DNA of 64,000 bases from Nocardioides abyssi (GTDB lineage Bacteria > Actinomycetota > Actinomycetes > Propionibacteriales > Nocardioidaceae): positions 124,001 to 188,000 of the forward strand of contig NZ_JAUHJR010000008.1 in assembly GCF_030412915.1 (NCBI RefSeq). Reading direction: 5' to 3'. Positions 1-8,779 of the stretch are shown here, one piece after another. The first letter of the stretch is position 1; each line of letters opens with the position of its first letter. The notes under the pieces were generated by a model. That model was not told the DNA's origin. It searched no databases and saw only the letters and a list, made by a program, of their open reading frames with translations. The translations under genes and the position numbers were made by a program.

Positions 1-422
1 TCCCCCGCCGGCAGCGGCCGCGGGCTGAACTTGCCGATGCCGGCGGTCACCAGCACCGCGCCGGCGGCGACCTCGGTGCCGTCGTCGAGCCCCACGACCA
101 CGCCGTCGTCACCGTGCTCGAGGGTGGTCGCGGTGCGCCCGAGGAGGTACGCCGGGTCGGCGGTCGCGGCCTGCTCGACCAGTCCGGCGACCAGGTCGCG
201 GCCCTTGACGGCGGGGAACCCGGCCACGTCGAGGATCAGCTTCTCCGGGTACATCGCGGTGACCTGGCCGCCGAGCTCGGGCAGCGAGTCGACGACGGCG
301 ACCCGGTGCCCGCGGAAGCCGGCGTAGTAGGTGGCGAAGAGCCCCGTCGGGCCGGCACCCACCACGAGCAGGTCGGTCTCGATGCGCGCGGGCGCGCTGG
401 TCGGGCTGGCGGTCGCGGTCAC
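1..422 (-). CDS. Ferredoxin--NADP reductase, thioredoxin-reductase-like (partial)
   Basis: FAD/NAD(P)-dependent oxidoreductase of the two-Rossmann-domain type that passes electrons from NADPH to a ferredoxin. The visible N-terminal 140 residues show the FAD-binding motif GAGPTG (about residues 22-27), then the ELGGQVTAMYPEK and DVAGFPAVKG blocks typical of type-2 ferredoxin-NADP reductases. The C-terminal half lies beyond the window edge. The GTG at 422 is chosen because GGGAGGAG lies about 13 bases upstream and the N-terminus fits the family. A KstR-like palindrome sits 38-51 bases upstream, so sterol-dependent control is likely. It could supply electrons to a sterol cytochrome P450 or 9-alpha-hydroxylase, but that is inference. 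Confidence 0.85.
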   Translation of the reverse strand, partial: MTATASPTSAPARIETDLLVVGAGPTGLFATYYAGFRGHRVAVVDSLPELGGQVTAMYPEKLILDVAGFPAVKGRDLVAGLVEQAATADPAYLLGRTATTLEHGDDGVVVGLDDGTEVAAGAVLVTAGIGKFSPRPLPAG

Positions 423-459
423 GGCGGCGATCCTGCTCCTCCCGCCCGAGGTGGTCCAC

Positions 460-473
460 TAGAACGTGTTCTA
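460..473. promoter_or_regulatory. KstR-type operator (box 1)
   Basis: TAGAACGTGTTCTA, a perfect fit to the TNNAACNNGTTNNA consensus of the TetR-family repressor KstR that controls cholesterol catabolism in mycobacteria and rhodococci. With the flanking bases the inverted repeat extends over 459-474. It lies between the mce operon end and the reductase start at 422, so it most likely controls the reductase. Confidence 0.75.
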
Positions 474-494
474 GGTTCGGTCGGGACAGTTCTA

Positions 495-1235
495 TCAGAG
501 CGCGTCGAGATCCGTCACGACCCAGTCCCCCGCGTCGCGGTGGAGGGTGACCACCACGCGGTTGAGGTCGGCCCGCGGCTGCTTGCTGCCCTTGCCCGTC
601 GTCGCCTGGTTGACGAACAGCAGCGCCTTGACGTCGTGCTCGCTCGCCGAGATCGCCGAGGCCGCCACGACCGAGGCCTCGACCTTCGCCTGGTTGCGCT
701 CGGTGTCCTCGCGGATCGCCTCGAGCGTCTCGGTGTACTCCGTCTGCATCTTCGGTGCGAGCAGCGGCAGCGCGGCCTCCATGTCGGCGTCGAGGGTCTT
801 CGCGGAGTAGGACAGCACCTTCTCCGCCGCCTCCGTCGCCGCGCTCAGCCCGGCCGACTTCGCGCCCTCGGACTCGAAGACCACGCCGTCCGCGAGGGGG
901 GTCGTGCCGTCGGGTGGGCCGTCGGTCCCCTCGTCGACGGTGAGCATGCGGACGAGGACGACGGCCAGCGCGACGACCAGCACGGCCAGGACCGCCACGG
1001 GCCAGCGGCGGTGCGGCTTGCTGTCGGCTCGCGGGGTCTCGTCGACGCTCGCTGGCGCTCGCTGCTCGACCAGCGGCTCAGGCTCGGCGGCGGGTTTCGA
1101 GACGGCGCTGGCGCGCCTCCTCAACCAGCCGGCCGAGGGGGTGGTCTCGAGGTCGGAGCCGCAATAGCGGCAGCGGATGGCGGCGGCCTTGATGGTCTCC
1201 GCGCAGAACGGGCAGGTCTTGGTCTCGTCGGTCAT
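495..1235 (-). CDS. Zinc-ribbon Mce-associated membrane protein
   Basis: Last gene of the first mce operon, 246 residues. The N-terminus carries a zinc ribbon, CPFC then CRYC 13 residues later. A charged linker rich in Ala, Glu and Pro follows, then one membrane helix ([18 protein letters not shown]) and an outer domain like the Mce-associated proteins that follow mceF in actinobacteria. Family members are thought to stabilise Mce complexes. The start ATG at 1235 puts the zinc ribbon at the extreme N-terminus; the preceding gene ends at 1247, giving an 11-base gap. Oddity: DNA for the linker (1035-1128) contains two copies of a hairpin-type repeat. A zinc ribbon on an Mce-associated protein is unusual; I infer that it faces the cytoplasm. 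Confidence 0.8.
   Translation of the reverse strand: MTDETKTCPFCAETIKAAAIRCRYCGSDLETTPSAGWLRRRASAVSKPAAEPEPLVEQRAPASVDETPRADSKPHRRWPVAVLAVLVVALAVVLVRMLTVDEGTDGPPDGTTPLADGVVFESEGAKSAGLSAATEAAEKVLSYSAKTLDADMEAALPLLAPKMQTEYTETLEAIREDTERNQAKVEASVVAASAISASEHDVKALLFVNQATTGKGSKQPRADLNRVVVTLHRDAGDWVVTDLDAL
1035..1128. repeat. Two in-gene copies of a Nocardioides-like interspersed hairpin repeat
   Basis: Read on the minus strand, 1128-1093 and 1072-1035 share one plan: TGGTTGAGGAG / TGGTCGAGCAG, then a GCGC-rich core containing GCCAGCG, then GTCTCGAAACC / GTCGACGAGACC. This pattern resembles a repeat I know as very abundant between genes in Nocardioides. Here both copies are inside an open frame and encode the linker between the zinc ribbon and the membrane helix. 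That these are members of a genome-wide family is from memory, not from this window alone. Confidence 0.55.
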
Positions 1236-1246
1236 GGTCGGCCCCC

Positions 1247-1810
1247 TCATCCCACGAACTGCACGTTGGAGGCCAGCCACTCGTCGCCCTCACGGACCAT
1301 GTCGAGCTGGAGCCGGTAGTAGCGCGGCTGCGACGTGCCGTCGGTGGTCACGTTGGAGACCTCGCTGTCGGCGGCGACGTAGACGAGCGCGGAGTCGGCG
1401 TCGAGGTCGCCTACACCGAGGGCGACGACGGTGCCGGTGCTGACGGACTTGTTGCGCTCGGCCGCCTCGACGAGCTGCTCGACGTTCGCGGCGTACTGCT
1501 CCTCGAACTCGCCGGTGGCCAGCGACAGCACCTTCTCCGTCAGCGGCTCCATGTCGCGGTGGTCGACCTCGAGGAACGCGAGCGTCAGCTGTCGCGCCGC
1601 CTCGGCGACGTCGCGGTGCGCCTGCGTCAGCTCCTCGTCGCCGCCGCCGGCACTGCCGGTCACGGCGACCCGGAACGCGTCGCGGCCCTCGTCGGAGCGC
1701 AGCGCGGTCACGGCGATCGCCCCGGTCAGGGCCACCGCCAGCACCGCCAGGACGGCGGTCAGCACGCCCCAGCGCGAGGTCCGAGCCTGGTCCAGGCGCA
1801 GCGGACTCAC
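1247..1810 (-). CDS. Mce-associated membrane protein
   Basis: A 187-residue protein immediately after mceF in the first mce operon. It has a short cytoplasmic N-terminus, one membrane helix ([20 protein letters not shown]), and an outer domain with an alpha-helical part followed by beta strands, ending in [12 protein letters not shown], the usual shape of Mce-associated proteins (SnoaL/NTF2-like fold). The GTG start at 1810 overlaps the mceF stop in a GTGA motif, indicating translational coupling. Orthologues follow mce4F in mycobacteria and are needed for stable import complexes; that role is carried over from the family. The match to the zinc-ribbon protein next to it is in the C-terminal half only. 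Confidence 0.85.
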   Translation of the reverse strand: MSPLRLDQARTSRWGVLTAVLAVLAVALTGAIAVTALRSDEGRDAFRVAVTGSAGGGDEELTQAHRDVAEAARQLTLAFLEVDHRDMEPLTEKVLSLATGEFEEQYAANVEQLVEAAERNKSVSTGTVVALGVGDLDADSALVYVAADSEVSNVTTDGTSQPRYYRLQLDMVREGDEWLASNVQFVG

Positions 1811-3039
1811 ATCCCCTCCTGCGGGCCGATGAGCATCCAGCGCCAGGAGTCCTCGCCGAACACGTCCTGCAGCCCGCCCTTGCTCCCGATGGTCACGGCC
1901 GGTTCGTCGGCGAGGGTAGCGCCCGGCGCGACCCGGTTGGTCGAGCCCCCGAAGCGGGGAGCGTACTTCGGTCCGCGCTGGTTGTACGGCGGTCCCGAGA
2001 GGCACGTGGCCGGGTAGATCGGGGCGTCGGTGAGGTCGGAGGACGGCCGCCACTCGTTGCTCGGCCTGAAGCCCTCCCGGCACGGACCAGGGTTCTGCGC
2101 CAGCTGGAGGTTGATGTGGCCGTAGCCGTCACCGGGGGTGCCGGTGAAGCCGTTGGCGACGATCTTGGGGAACGTCACGAGCAGCTGCTCGACGGCCGGG
2201 AGCCGGGTGGTGACGATCTGGTTGAGCGTCACCAGGTTGCCGATGAAGACCGGCATCGTCGGCTCGAGGCCGGCCATCAGCCTGTCCACCTCGCGCACCG
2301 CGCTGGCCCCGCCCTCCAGGACGGTGCGCAGCTCGGGGTCCTTGCCCCTCAGCGTTCCGGTCAGGTCGGCCAGCGAGCGGGCGAAGGTGCGGATGTCCTC
2401 GCGGTGGCGCTGCTGGGTGCGCAGCACGGTGCGGCCGTTGTCGAGCAGGCGGAACGTCGACTCCTCGTTCTCCAGCGCGGCCTCGACGAAGCGGGAGCCG
2501 CTGTCGACCATCCGCTCCAGCGGGCCGGCGGTGTCGGCGAAGGCCAGACCGAGCTCCTCGATGACGGTCGAGAGGTTGCCCTGGTCGACCGAGGAGACCA
2601 GCTGGTCGAGGTCGACGAGCAGCTCGTCCTCCCCCACGGGCAGGCTGTCGGCGTCGCCGGCCAGGACGGCGCCGTCCTCGGCGTACGGCCCGTCGCCGCC
2701 CTCGGGGACGATGTCGAGGTACTGCTCCCCGACCGCGGAGAGGTTGTGCACCTCCACCTTCGCGTCGAGCGGGATCTTCGTGCCCTCCTCGAGCGCGAGC
2801 TCGGCCTCGAGCCCCTCGCGGGTCACGTCCATCCCCGCGACCTTGCCGACCTTGACGCCGCGGTAGGTCACCTCGCTGCCCACGAACAGGCCGCCGGAGT
2901 CGGGCAGCGTCGCGGAGATCGTCAGGCCGCGGCCGAGCAGCCGGTCGACGAGCCCGAGGTAGGTGCCGGTCACGTAGACGATGCCGATGGCCGCCAGCGC
3001 CACGAAGAGCACCAGCCGGACCTTCACCCCGCGCGTCAT
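1807..3039 (-). CDS. MCE-family protein, MceF type (operon 1)
   Basis: Sixth Mce subunit of the first operon, 410 residues. One N-terminal helix (VRLVLFVALAAIGIVYVTGTYLGL) anchors it in the membrane. An MCE beta-barrel domain follows (about residues 38-115, with SGGLFVGSEVTYRGVKVGKV), then long helices rich in Leu and Val heptads that form the lipid-conducting tube, and a Pro/Gly/Tyr-rich tail ending in LIGPQEGM. It is secreted or anchored outside and takes part in importing hydrophobic substrates such as sterols. The ATG at 3039 overlaps the mceE stop (ATGA). Position after the lipoprotein MceE marks it as the F subunit. Confidence 0.92.
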   Translation of the reverse strand: MTRGVKVRLVLFVALAAIGIVYVTGTYLGLVDRLLGRGLTISATLPDSGGLFVGSEVTYRGVKVGKVAGMDVTREGLEAELALEEGTKIPLDAKVEVHNLSAVGEQYLDIVPEGGDGPYAEDGAVLAGDADSLPVGEDELLVDLDQLVSSVDQGNLSTVIEELGLAFADTAGPLERMVDSGSRFVEAALENEESTFRLLDNGRTVLRTQQRHREDIRTFARSLADLTGTLRGKDPELRTVLEGGASAVREVDRLMAGLEPTMPVFIGNLVTLNQIVTTRLPAVEQLLVTFPKIVANGFTGTPGDGYGHINLQLAQNPGPCREGFRPSNEWRPSSDLTDAPIYPATCLSGPPYNQRGPKYAPRFGGSTNRVAPGATLADEPAVTIGSKGGLQDVFGEDSWRWMLIGPQEGM

Positions 3040-4238
3040 CGGCCCAGCCCCTCGGCGAGGAGGCCGCCGCCGGTGCCGACCGACGAGTCACGGGTGTAGC
3101 CGTCGGTGCCGGCGCGGCCGAGCCCCGGCAGCGTCGGCAGGCCCGGGATGTCCGGGAGCGGGATGTCCGGCAGGTCCGGCAGGCCGGGGATGTCGGGCAG
3201 CGGGATCGACGGGCCGTCGCCGGGCTGCTCGATGAGCTGGGTGATGCCCTCCAGCGAGACGTCGAGCGCGAACTTCGCGTTGGCGTAGTCGCCCTTGACG
3301 ATCTCGCTGGCCTGCTCGGGGAACGGGAAGCTGATCAGCAGCGAGAGGCCGCGCGGCAGCGAGTCGCCGGTCTCGTTGAGCCGGCGCAGGATCGGCCGCA
3401 GGTGGTCGAGGTCGGCCAGGAGGTTCTCCTTGGTGCCGTTGATGACCCGGGTGCCGACCTCGCCGAGCTCGTCGAGCTGGCCGAGCATCGCCACGAGCTG
3501 GTCGTGCTGCTCGTTGAGCACCTCCAGCGCCGGGCCGGTCGCCTCGATGGCGTCGGTGATGGTGCGCGACTCCCGGTTGAGGGTGCGGGCGAGCTTGTCG
3601 AGCGACTCCATCGCCGAGACGATGTCGTCCTTCTGCTCGTCGAGCCCGCCGACCAGCTGCTCGAGCTGGTTGAACAGCGACCTCACGTCGTCGGTGCGAC
3701 CGGAGAGCATGTCGTTGACCTCGTCGCTGATCTGCTTGATCTGGCCGACGCCGCCACCGCTGAGCAGGAACGACAGCGCGCCGAGGACCTCCTCGACCTC
3801 CGGGTTGCGGCCGGTGTCGGCGAGGTCGAGCCGGTCGCCGTCCTCCAGCCGGCCCCGCGCGCGGCCGGCGGGCTCCTCGAGGGCGACGTACTTCTCCCCC
3901 AGCAGGCTGGTCTGGCGGATCTCGGCGACCGCGTTGTCGGGCAGCTCGATGTCGCTGCGGATCTTGAGGCGTACGACGGCGTTCCACCCGTCCCGCTCGA
4001 CGTCGTCCACCTCGCCGACCACGACGTCGCTCACCATGACCGGCGAGCGGGGCACGACGTTGAGCACGTCGTCGAACTCCGCGGTCACCGTGAACGTCTC
4101 CTCGCCGCTGACCGGGCTGCCGGGCAGCGGCAGGTCGTAGGCGCCGTCGAAGTCACAGGCCCCGAGCAGCGGGACGGCCACCGCGAGGGCGACCAGGCCG
4201 GCGGCCCGCCTGGTCAGGCCCGTGATCGAGGTCCTCAT
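3036..4238 (-). CDS. MCE-family lipoprotein, MceE type (operon 1)
   Basis: Lipoprotein subunit (LprK type) of the first Mce complex, 400 residues. The start ATG at 4238 is chosen because GGAGGTGG lies 7 bases upstream and it gives a proper lipoprotein signal: Arg-rich start, hydrophobic core, lipobox LLGAC with the lipidated Cys at residue 27. Starting further upstream would bury this signal. The MCE domain covers roughly residues 47-125, followed by coiled-coil-like helices. The tail is a Pro-Leu-Asp-Ile repeat (LPDIPGLPDLPDIPLPDIPG). The start overlaps the mceD stop by ATGA and the stop overlaps mceF. Confidence 0.92.
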   Translation of the reverse strand: MRTSITGLTRRAAGLVALAVAVPLLGACDFDGAYDLPLPGSPVSGEETFTVTAEFDDVLNVVPRSPVMVSDVVVGEVDDVERDGWNAVVRLKIRSDIELPDNAVAEIRQTSLLGEKYVALEEPAGRARGRLEDGDRLDLADTGRNPEVEEVLGALSFLLSGGGVGQIKQISDEVNDMLSGRTDDVRSLFNQLEQLVGGLDEQKDDIVSAMESLDKLARTLNRESRTITDAIEATGPALEVLNEQHDQLVAMLGQLDELGEVGTRVINGTKENLLADLDHLRPILRRLNETGDSLPRGLSLLISFPFPEQASEIVKGDYANAKFALDVSLEGITQLIEQPGDGPSIPLPDIPGLPDLPDIPLPDIPGLPTLPGLGRAGTDGYTRDSSVGTGGGLLAEGLGR

Positions 4239-5401
4239 CGGGGTCCACCTCCGAGCAGCTGGCGCAGGTCCTGGGCCGGGACGGCCTCGCCCGGGACCCG
4301 GGTGTCGGGGGCATCGGCGCGGGCCGGGCCGCGCGGGAGCGCGAGGCCGAGCGGCTCGAGGAGCGACGTGAGCAGCTTGCAGACCGTGCCCGCCGCAGGG
4401 ACACCGGCGTTGGTGACGACGGCGCACAGGAAGCCGTCGAGGTCCTCGACGTTGGGGCCGACCTGGATCCGGGCGTTCTGCGAGCCGGTCTTGGTGTCGA
4501 AGCCGAGCGCCAGGTTGCCCAGGCCCAGCGGACCCTTCTCGATCGCCTGGGTCAGGGACTCCTGCTCCGAGACCAGCACGTCGAGCACGTCGGTGAGGTC
4601 CTCGACCTCGCCGACCAGCGCCTTGCGGTTGTCCTTCACGAACGCCTCGACCGTGCCGACCGCGCCGGCGAGGGCCTCCAGGGCGGCGCCGAGCTCCTGC
4701 CGCTCCCCCGAGAGCTGCTCGGTGGCCCGGCCCAGGTCGCCCATGAACTCGTCGACGAGGCCGTCGTTGCGCGCCAGGGTCCGGGTAAAGGCGTCCAGCT
4801 GCTTCACGGTGCCGAAGAGGTCGCCGCTGTTGTCGCCGAAGGTCTGGGCCGCGGCCGACAGGTCGCGGATGAGCTGGTTGGCCGTGCGCCCCTGCCCGTC
4901 GAGCGCCTCGGCACCCGAGGCCAGCAGCGTGTCGAGCGACCCGTCCTTGTTGGCGCCGTTGGGCCCGAGCGCGTTGGCCAGGGTCGAGAGGCTCTCGTAG
5001 ATCCGGTCCAGCTCGACCGGGCTCGCGGTCTCCGCCAGCGGGATGTCGGCGCCGTCGGCCATGACCGGCCCCTCGGTGTGGACGGGGGTCAGCTGGACGA
5101 ACCGGTCGGCGACCAGGGTCGGGGTGACGATGACGGCCCGGGCGTCCTTCGGCACGTCGTAGGTGTCGTCGTACACCATCTCCACCCGCACCGACTCGCC
5201 CTCCGGCACCACCGCGGTCACCTCGCCGACGGGCACGCCGAGGATGCGCACCTCGGTGCCGACGAAGACGCTCACGGCCCGCGCGAAGTGCGCGGTGACC
5301 TTCTTCTGGCCGCCGTCGCCGTCGACGAGCACCAGCACGGTGCCGACGAGCAGCAGCGCGGCGACCAGGGCGACGGCGGCCCGCATCGTGATCCGTGGCA
5401 C
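4235..5401 (-). CDS. MCE-family protein, MceD type (operon 1)
   Basis: Fourth Mce subunit, 388 residues. N-terminal helix (AAVALVAALLLVGTVLVLV) then an MCE domain with VFVGTEVRILGVPVGEV and RFVQLTP (to about residue 105), and a long helical region ending with a conserved CAVV...VCKLL cysteine pair and a Pro/Arg-rich tail. The GTG at 5401 is preferred: GGAGGAG is 6 bases upstream and it lies just past the mceC stop at 5404. Its stop overlaps the start of mceE (ATGA). It acts as part of the hetero-hexameric substrate tube outside the cytoplasmic membrane. Confidence 0.9.
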   Translation of the reverse strand: MPRITMRAAVALVAALLLVGTVLVLVDGDGGQKKVTAHFARAVSVFVGTEVRILGVPVGEVTAVVPEGESVRVEMVYDDTYDVPKDARAVIVTPTLVADRFVQLTPVHTEGPVMADGADIPLAETASPVELDRIYESLSTLANALGPNGANKDGSLDTLLASGAEALDGQGRTANQLIRDLSAAAQTFGDNSGDLFGTVKQLDAFTRTLARNDGLVDEFMGDLGRATEQLSGERQELGAALEALAGAVGTVEAFVKDNRKALVGEVEDLTDVLDVLVSEQESLTQAIEKGPLGLGNLALGFDTKTGSQNARIQVGPNVEDLDGFLCAVVTNAGVPAAGTVCKLLTSLLEPLGLALPRGPARADAPDTRVPGEAVPAQDLRQLLGGGPR

Positions 5402-5403
5402 GG

Positions 5404-6387
5404 TCAGCTCCTCCGTCCGGGGACGAACTCGCCGGCGAGGCCGAGCAGGTTGACCAGGTAGGCGTCGAACCACGGACCCGTGCCGACGATGTGGCCGAGG
5501 ATGTCGGCGTACGGCCCGACGGCCTGGGCGGTCTCCTTGAGCTTGTCGCGCCGGTCGCGCAGCATCGTGGTCACCGTGCGGAGGTCGCGCAGCGCCGGGC
5601 CGATCTCGTCCTCGTTGTCCTTGGCGAGCCCCTTCAGCTGGGTCGCGAGCGTGCGGGCGTTGACGAGGAGGTCGTGGATGGCCTCCTCGCGCCGGTCGAG
5701 CTCGTCGAAGACCTGGCTGCTGCTGGCCATCAGCTGCACCAGGTCGCCGCGCCGGTCGGCGAGCAGCCCGGTGACCGACTCGGCCCGGTCGAGCAGGCCG
5801 GCGAGGTCCTCGTCGCGGGTCGCGATGGTGCGCGAGAGCCGGGACAGGCCGGTGAAGCTGTCCTGCACCTCCGGCGCGGCGCCGTCGAGGGTCTCGGAGA
5901 TGACGTCGAGCGCCTCGCCGAGCTGCTCGTCGTCGATGGACTCGGTGGTGGTGGTCAGGTCGCCGAGCACGTTGACGATGTCGTACGCCGACTGGGTGCG
6001 CTCGACGGGGATGGTGCCGCCGGCCTCGAGCTGGCCCTCGTCGCTGGGGACGACCTCGAGGTACTTCTCCCCCAGCAGGTTGAGCACCTCCACCGACGCC
6101 CGGCTCTCCGGCCCCAGCTCGGTGCCGGCGTCGAGCTCGAAGTCGACGACCACGAGGCCGTCCTCGACCGACATCGCGTTGACCCGGCCGACGCGCTTGC
6201 CGGCGATCTGCACCATGTGGCCCGGCCGCAGTCCGCTCGCGTCGGTCAGCTCGGCGTGGTAGCCGACGCCCCGGAAGCCCGGGAACTTCTGCAGGTTGAA
6301 CGCCGCCGCCATCACCACGAGCAGCACCACCAGGGCCACCGCGCCGAAGCGCATGACCTGGCGGTCGCTGCGTCCCCGCGCGCCCAC
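5404..6387 (-). CDS. MCE-family protein, MceC type (operon 1)
   Basis: Third Mce subunit, 327 residues. After a short Arg-rich N-terminus comes a membrane helix (FGAVALVVLLVVMAAAFNL), then the MCE domain with ASGLRPGHMVQIAGKRVGRV and LLGEKYLEVVPS (about residues 40-125), then helices containing many Leu/Asp/Arg heptads, ending at GLAGEFVPGRRS. GTG start at 6387, with GGGGGACC just upstream; 13 bases separate it from the mceB stop. Belongs to the same transcription unit as its neighbours on both sides. Substrate specificity cannot be read from sequence; KstR control upstream suggests sterols. Confidence 0.9.
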   Translation of the reverse strand: MGARGRSDRQVMRFGAVALVVLLVVMAAAFNLQKFPGFRGVGYHAELTDASGLRPGHMVQIAGKRVGRVNAMSVEDGLVVVDFELDAGTELGPESRASVEVLNLLGEKYLEVVPSDEGQLEAGGTIPVERTQSAYDIVNVLGDLTTTTESIDDEQLGEALDVISETLDGAAPEVQDSFTGLSRLSRTIATRDEDLAGLLDRAESVTGLLADRRGDLVQLMASSSQVFDELDRREEAIHDLLVNARTLATQLKGLAKDNEDEIGPALRDLRTVTTMLRDRRDKLKETAQAVGPYADILGHIVGTGPWFDAYLVNLLGLAGEFVPGRRS

Positions 6388-6400
6388 TACCGGTCCCCCA

Positions 6401-7465
6401 TCATTGGCACCTCGGAGCGGTGCTGTGGAAGGACAGGTCGTTGAGCGCGTCCTCGAGCCAGCCGAGGTCGATGCCGAGGATCTTGGGGAGCTTGATGCTG
6501 CCCTCGAAGTCGCAGAGGTAGTAGTTGTACCAAGACCCGTAGGTGCCGATCCGGGTCTGGTCGGTCATCGCCTCGGGCAGCCGGTCGAGCAGGGTGGTGA
6601 GCACCTCGAGGTTCTCCTGCTTCGACAGCGTGCGGACGAGGCGACGCAGTCCGCGGACGTCCTCGGCGAGCAGCGGCCGGGCCCGGGTGAGCAGGTCGGC
6701 GACGGTGTCGGTGAGCTCGGAGAGGTTCTGCACCGAGGTGCCGATGACGTCGCGGTCCTCGGCGAGGTTGCCCATCCACTCCTCCAGTCCGGTGACCAGC
6801 TCGGAGAGCTGGGTGCGCCGCCGGTCGACGGTGCCGAGCAGCTCGTCGAGGTTGGTGATGACCTCGCCGATCAGCTCGTCGCGGTCGGCGAGGGTGTTGG
6901 TGAGCGACGCGGTGCGCGCCAGCAGGCCCTGCACGGTGCCGGACTCCCCCTGGAGGACGTCGATGATGTTCTGCGACAGCTCGTTGACCGCGGCCGGGTC
7001 GAGCGCGGAGAAGAGCGGCTGGAAGCCGTTGTAGAGCGCGGTCAGGTCCAGCGCGGGCTCGGTGCGGCTGACCGGCATCGTCGCGTCGTCGTCGAGCCGC
7101 TCGCCGCCCCTCGGGCCCTCCTCCAGCGCCAGGTAGCGGTCGCCGACGACGTTGAGGTAGCGGATCTCCGCCCGGCTGGTCGTCGTGAGCGGCACGTCGG
7201 CGGCCACGGAGAACGTGACCATCGCGCGGCTGCGCTCGTGCAGCTCGATCTCCTTGACCTCGCCGACCGGGATGCCGGCGATCCGGACGTCGTCGCCCTC
7301 CTGGAGCATGCTCGCGCTGGTGAACTCGGCGTGCACGGTGCGCTTGTCGCCGAAGCCGATGTTGCCCATGATCACCGCCAGCAGGCCGGTGACGAGCACC
7401 GAGACGACGGTGAAGATCCCGAGTTTGACCGCCGCGAGGATCGTGGTGGTGTTGCGGGTGCTCAT
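6401..7465 (-). CDS. MCE-family protein, MceB type (operon 1)
   Basis: Second Mce subunit, 354 residues. Membrane helix LGIFTVVSVLVTGLLAVIMG near the N-terminus, MCE domain with ASMLQEGDDVRIAGIPVGEV and RYLALEEG, then helical repeats including DVLQGESGTVQGLL and a tail with SWYNYYLCDFEGSI, features shared by MceB/YrbE partners and also found in the paralogue of the second operon. The ATG at 7465 overlaps the mceA stop (ATGA), which fixes the start. Two Cys residues near the C-terminus (in LCDF and PRCQ) may form a disulphide outside the cell. Confidence 0.92.
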   Translation of the reverse strand: MSTRNTTTILAAVKLGIFTVVSVLVTGLLAVIMGNIGFGDKRTVHAEFTSASMLQEGDDVRIAGIPVGEVKEIELHERSRAMVTFSVAADVPLTTTSRAEIRYLNVVGDRYLALEEGPRGGERLDDDATMPVSRTEPALDLTALYNGFQPLFSALDPAAVNELSQNIIDVLQGESGTVQGLLARTASLTNTLADRDELIGEVITNLDELLGTVDRRRTQLSELVTGLEEWMGNLAEDRDVIGTSVQNLSELTDTVADLLTRARPLLAEDVRGLRRLVRTLSKQENLEVLTTLLDRLPEAMTDQTRIGTYGSWYNYYLCDFEGSIKLPKILGIDLGWLEDALNDLSFHSTAPRCQ

Positions 7466-8775
7466 CGCTCCACCACCGTCCCGCGGACCTGCGGGCCGTA
7501 GAGGAGCGCCGAGAGCGAGCCGAGGTCGCGGTAGGACAGCCCCGCCTCGCTGGCCAGCAGCACGTTGACCAGGCGCTGCTCGGGCACGGTGCCGGCGTAC
7601 CCCTTGGTGGGGTTGCGGTACGACGCCGGGTCGACGGTCCGGAACGGCAGCGTCGAGCCGACGATCTCGTCCTGGTCGCTGCCGTCGCGCAGCGGCGTGC
7701 TGTTGGGGCCGTCGGGCCGCGGGAGGCCCGCGCACCACGGCCCGTGCCCGACCTCGCCGTACTCCGGGCGGTCGTTGACGTCGTAGGCCGGCTTCTGCAC
7801 CGAGCCGAGCTCGAGCACCTGGTTGACGCGGTCGTTCTTGAAGATCTCGGCGAGCTTCGCGGTGTAGATGTCGAGCCCCTCGAGCAGGCAGGGGTACTGC
7901 GGCGCGTAGGTGTCCAGCAGCCGCAGCAGCGGCCGGGAGAGCTCACCGAGGCGGATGATGCCGTCCTCGTTCTCGGCCAGCACCCGGGTGGTCGTCTCCG
8001 CCATGCCGGTCACGTCGCCGATGAAGGAGGAGAGCTCGGCCTCCTGGTCGGCGATCGTGCGCGCCGAGACGGTGGCGTTGCGCAGCAGGCGCAGCACGTC
8101 GGGGGTCGCGCGCTCGTAGATGCCCGAGACGTCGGCGATGAGCTCGAGGTCCTGCTCGAGCGTGGGCAGCCGCTCGGCCAGCCGGCCGGTGTAGCCGTCG
8201 AGCCGCTCCAGCAGCGCGCCGACCCGCTCGCCGCGGCCGGCGAGCGCGGAGGCCAGGGCGTAGAGGGTGCTGTTGAGCTCGGCCGGCTTGACCGAGCGCA
8301 GCAGCGGGAAGAGGTTCGCCAGGATCCGGCTGAGCTCGACGTTGGTCTCGACCCGGTCGGCGGGCACCACGTCGCCGTCGGCGACCGGCTCCGCGGACGG
8401 CTCGCCCGGCTCGACGAGCGAGACGAACTTCTGCCCGAACAGCGTCGTCGGCAGGATCTCGACCCGCACGTTGCGCGGGATGTCGCGCGCGGCCGCGGGC
8501 TGGAGGGCGAGGTCGACGACCGCCTGCTCGCCGTCCTGGCTGATCGAGTCGATCCGCCCGACCAGCACGCCGTGGTAGCGCACGTCGCCGTTGACCGCGA
8601 GCTGCAGGCCGGCCCGGTCGGCCTCGAGCGTCATCCGCGTCGAGCGCTCGAACTCCTTGTTGTAGATCGCCACCGACAGCCACAGCAGCAGCGCGATGAC
8701 GGTCAGGAACACGACGCCGGCGACCAGCAGCCGTCGGTGCTCCCGGGGGGTGTCGTGGTGGACGTTGACCAGCAC
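7462..8775 (-). CDS. MCE-family protein, MceA type (operon 1)
   Basis: First and largest Mce subunit of this operon, 437 residues. It has a cytoplasmic N-terminus with HRRLLVAGVVFLTVIALLLW as membrane helix, the MCE domain (DVRYHGVLVGRIDSI, GQKFVSLVEPG) and long helices followed by a cholesterol-uptake-type Mce4 C-terminal region (Tyr-, Pro- and Gly-rich, with PCLLEGL and GPWCAGLPRP). The GTG start at 8775 lies 4 bases after the yrbEB stop. By analogy with the mycobacterial mce4 locus it would contact substrate at the outer end; this is inference. Confidence 0.92.
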   Translation of the reverse strand: MLVNVHHDTPREHRRLLVAGVVFLTVIALLLWLSVAIYNKEFERSTRMTLEADRAGLQLAVNGDVRYHGVLVGRIDSISQDGEQAVVDLALQPAAARDIPRNVRVEILPTTLFGQKFVSLVEPGEPSAEPVADGDVVPADRVETNVELSRILANLFPLLRSVKPAELNSTLYALASALAGRGERVGALLERLDGYTGRLAERLPTLEQDLELIADVSGIYERATPDVLRLLRNATVSARTIADQEAELSSFIGDVTGMAETTTRVLAENEDGIIRLGELSRPLLRLLDTYAPQYPCLLEGLDIYTAKLAEIFKNDRVNQVLELGSVQKPAYDVNDRPEYGEVGHGPWCAGLPRPDGPNSTPLRDGSDQDEIVGSTLPFRTVDPASYRNPTKGYAGTVPEQRLVNVLLASEAGLSYRDLGSLSALLYGPQVRGTVVER

Positions 8776-8779
8776 GCGG

